A stretch of 7,392 bases of DNA from Desulfobacteria bacterium. Its GTDB lineage: Bacteria > Desulfobacterota > Desulfobacteria > Desulfobacterales > C00003060. The notes below the pieces were generated by a model. That model did not search any database, was not told where the DNA came from, and saw only the letters and a program-made list of their open reading frames with translations. Where the stretch lies: assembly GCA_030145035.1 (NCBI GenBank), contig JAQYWL010000410.1, positions 1-7,392 of the forward strand, read 5' to 3'. Both the position numbers and the translations under genes were made by a program. This document shows, piece after piece, positions 6,489 through 7,392 of this stretch (position 1 is the first letter of the stretch; every line of letters begins with the position of its first letter).

Positions 6489-6884
6489 CTACCTGACCAC
6501 GAAACGAATCAGGCTGGACAGGCCCATGTCTACAAGACCAAGGAACGAAGAAATAATGACCACGAGAATGATTACCACCGCCGTAGATGCCAAGGTCTCT
6601 TTTCTGGAGGGCCAAGTTACCTTCTTGAGTTCTATTTTGACCTCACGAAGAAACTGTGTAGTCTTTACCCAAAAGGCCGGTTGAAAAGTGCGCCCTGAGG
6701 GTTCAATCGCCTTGTGGGCTTCACTCTTGGACAAAGTCTCCCGGTTTTGGAAAGGCCGTTGCTGAACGGCTGGCACAGTGGCCCCTTCCTGCTTCAGAGC
6801 CAGTTTCCGGTTATCCGGCTTTGTTTGGCCTTTTTGTTTCTTCTTCTTTGTCGATGCTGATTTTTTTCGTCTTAGACGTGCCAC
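6489..6884 (-). CDS. secE: Preprotein translocase subunit SecE
   Basis: SecE clamps SecY in the inner-membrane SecYEG translocon. 131 residues: a long, Lys/Arg-rich, probably disordered N-terminal extension (1 to about 70), then the conserved core with FLREVKIELKKVTWPSRKE (78-96) and a single membrane helix (about 100-118), ending shortly after. Single-span SecE is normal outside enterobacteria. The start is GTG at 6882-6884; an in-frame TGA lies about 30 nt upstream and no ATG occurs before the core, so the start is reasonably fixed, but the Shine-Dalgarno is weak (GGAT). A perfect tandem 9-mer GTGATCCGC (6888-6896, 6897-6905, plus-strand reading) lies just upstream, between the start and the TTGGAGTA element. 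Confidence 0.95.
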   Translation of the reverse strand: MARLRRKKSASTKKKKQKGQTKPDNRKLALKQEGATVPAVQQRPFQNRETLSKSEAHKAIEPSGRTFQPAFWVKTTQFLREVKIELKKVTWPSRKETLASTAVVIILVVIISSFLGLVDMGLSSLIRFVVR

Positions 6885-6887
6885 TAT

Positions 6888-6905
6888 GTGATCCGCGTGA
6901 TCCGC
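6888..6905. repeat. Tandem GTGATCCGC 9-mer before secE
   Basis: Two perfect adjacent copies of GTGATCCGC occupy the place where the secE ribosome-binding site would be expected; in the transcript they read GCGGATCAC twice. The GGAT of the nearer copy is the only Shine-Dalgarno-like signal for secE. Confidence 0.6.
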
Positions 6906-6913
6906 ATAAAATC

Positions 6914-6984
6914 ATGGAGTGTTGGAGTACCTGTATTAAACCCATCACTCCAGTACTCCATTGCTCCAATACTCCAATTTGGGC
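6914..6984 (-). repeat. TTGGAGTA dispersed hairpin element, copy B
   Basis: Between tRNA-Trp and secE. One arm (about 6914-6930) carries ATGGAGTGTTGGAGTAC, the other (about 6945-6978) the complementary ACTCCAGTACTCCA-type words; the loop is only about 14 nt. It is the same element as copy A at 3427-3541 in opposite orientation (45/49 and 17/17 identities at the two ends), shorter because its loop is shorter. The inner TTTAA flanking the ATGGG is also shared. Confidence 0.9.
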
Positions 6985-6987
6985 CTT

Positions 6988-7064
6988 TGGCAGGCCAGGA
7001 GGGATTCGAACCCCCATCACCCGGATTTGGAGTCCGGTGCTCTAACCGTTAGAGCTACTGGCCT
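6988..7064 (-). tRNA. trnW: tRNA-Trp, anticodon CCA
   Basis: A full cloverleaf can be drawn: acceptor AGGCCAG pairing with CTGGCCT, D stem GCTC/GAGC with loop TAACGGTTA, anticodon stem CCGGA/TCCGG with loop CTCCAAA (anticodon CCA, reads UGG), 5-nt variable loop GTGAT, and T arm GGGGG-TTCGAAT-CCCTC. The discriminator is G, as expected for tRNA-Trp, and the 3' CCA is encoded (6988-6990). It is 74 nt plus CCA. Its position upstream of secE is common in bacteria. Its 5' end lies only 6 nt from the arm of the rpmG-tRNA hairpin, and its 3' end 3 nt from the TTGGAGTA element, so hairpins flank it closely on both sides. Confidence 0.98.
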
Positions 7065-7070
7065 GCATTG

Positions 7071-7223
7071 TAGCTCAAAACTGAAAGCTGAAAGCTCAAA
7101 GCTCAAAGGTAAAACAAACATCAAGCAATGGAAATTGAGTCTATCAATCCTTTAATCGTAGAGGCTATTTACTTGGAAAAAATCTTCCTGCCCTTTCAGC
7201 TTTGAGCTTTCAGCTTTGAGCTA
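7071..7223. repeat. rpmG-tRNA hairpin of AGCTCAAAG/AGCTGAAAG words
   Basis: Left arm 7071-7108 and right arm 7192-7223 are tandem 9-bp words AGCTCAAAG/AGCTGAAAG in opposite orientation; the outermost 24 bases pair with one mismatch (TAGCTCAAA, R, CTGAAAGCT...). The right arm contains the rpmG stop codon (7221-7223), so the repeat begins within the last codon of the gene. The loop of about 83 nt (7109-7191) is AT-rich and contains no ORF; I found no convincing promoter for the tRNA in it. Confidence 0.85.
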
Positions 7224-7370
7224 TTTCGTCTCCTTGTGCAAAGTATGCGTTCGACAGAATCTGCAGTATTTTTTGAACGCTAGCTTGTCCGGGGTAGTTC
7301 GCTTGTTCTTGGTCGTCGTATAATTCCGGCGTTTGCACTCGCTACAGGCCAATGTTACAATGATTCTCAC
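7221..7370 (-). CDS. rpmG: 50S ribosomal protein L33
   Basis: Small 50S protein near the E site. 49 residues, normal for L33. Seen: MRIIVTLACSEC then KRRNYTTTKNK, FKKYCRFCR and THTLHKETK. It keeps two CxxC pairs (Cys9/Cys12 and Cys36/Cys39), the zinc-binding C+ form rather than the zinc-free form. GTG start at 7368-7370 with AAGGAG at 7378-7383, 7 nt upstream. TAG stop is part of the following hairpin repeat. The gene is shorter than 60 codons and easily missed. Upstream sequence ends at the window edge, so whether tuf precedes it, as is frequent, cannot be seen. Confidence 0.97.
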   Translation of the reverse strand: MRIIVTLACSECKRRNYTTTKNKRTTPDKLAFKKYCRFCRTHTLHKETK

Positions 7371-7392
7371 GCTCTCACTCCTTGTTAACGAT

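Noticed and set aside
7067..7072. TACAAT on the minus strand as a -10 box for tRNA-Trp
   Set aside because: It ends 3 nt before the mature 5' end, so transcription would begin inside the tRNA, and it is part of the repeat arm with no good -35.
3427..7223. Tandem short words as a CRISPR array
   Set aside because: Words are 7-9 bp, degenerate and spacer-less, with inverted arms and no cas genes.

Overview
The window carries part of the classic bacterial ribosomal/RNA polymerase cluster, entirely on the minus strand. In transcription order, from high to low coordinates, it reads rpmG (L33), tRNA-Trp(CCA), secE, nusG, rplK (L11), rplA (L1), rplJ (L10), rplL (L7/L12) and the 5' two thirds of rpoB. 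The gene order, the long Lys-rich SecE N-terminus and the RpoB sequence fit a proteobacterium-like Gram-negative. My best guess is an uncultured Desulfobacterota (deltaproteobacterial) lineage; this comes from family resemblance and the style of the intergenic repeats, not from a search.

Layout: 7221-7370 rpmG; 6988-7064 tRNA-Trp; 6489-6884 secE; 5746-6276 nusG; 5078-5500 rplK; 4252-4956 rplA; 3703-4236 rplJ; 3006-3389 rplL; 62-2893 rpoB, which loses RpoB homology near position 85 and stops at 62. The remaining 1-~85 does not encode RpoB in any frame I read. The products work together: L11, L10 and L7/L12 form the GTPase-associated stalk region of the 50S subunit, L1 forms the opposite stalk, L33 is a small 50S protein, NusG couples RNA polymerase to factors and ribosomes, SecE is a translocon subunit and RpoB is the RNA polymerase beta subunit. 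Several starts are not ATG (rplJ TTG; nusG, secE and rpmG GTG) but most have good Shine-Dalgarno sequences.

The striking part is what lies between the genes. Every gap except the 15-nt rplA-rplJ junction is largely occupied by an inverted repeat. Most arms are built from short degenerate tandem words of about 7-9 bp, and the word differs from gap to gap: AGCTCAAAG/AGCTGAAAG (rpmG-tRNA), TTGGAGTA (tRNA-secE and again rplJ-rplL), a 178-bp element with 13-bp terminal inverted repeats (secE-nusG), CGAATTTCGAAAT (nusG-rplK), TTTAGGAAT/GAGGAATT (rplK-rplA), TGGCAGGCGGG (rplJ-rplL) and CATAGCG/CAGAGCG (rplL-rpoB). None is followed by a U-run, so they do not look like intrinsic terminators. The two TTGGAGTA copies are clearly homologous (45/49 and 17/17 identical at the two ends) with different loops, showing a dispersed family. 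This set of hairpin repeats colonising an essential operon is the best candidate for something undescribed; the abrupt end of rpoB is the second.
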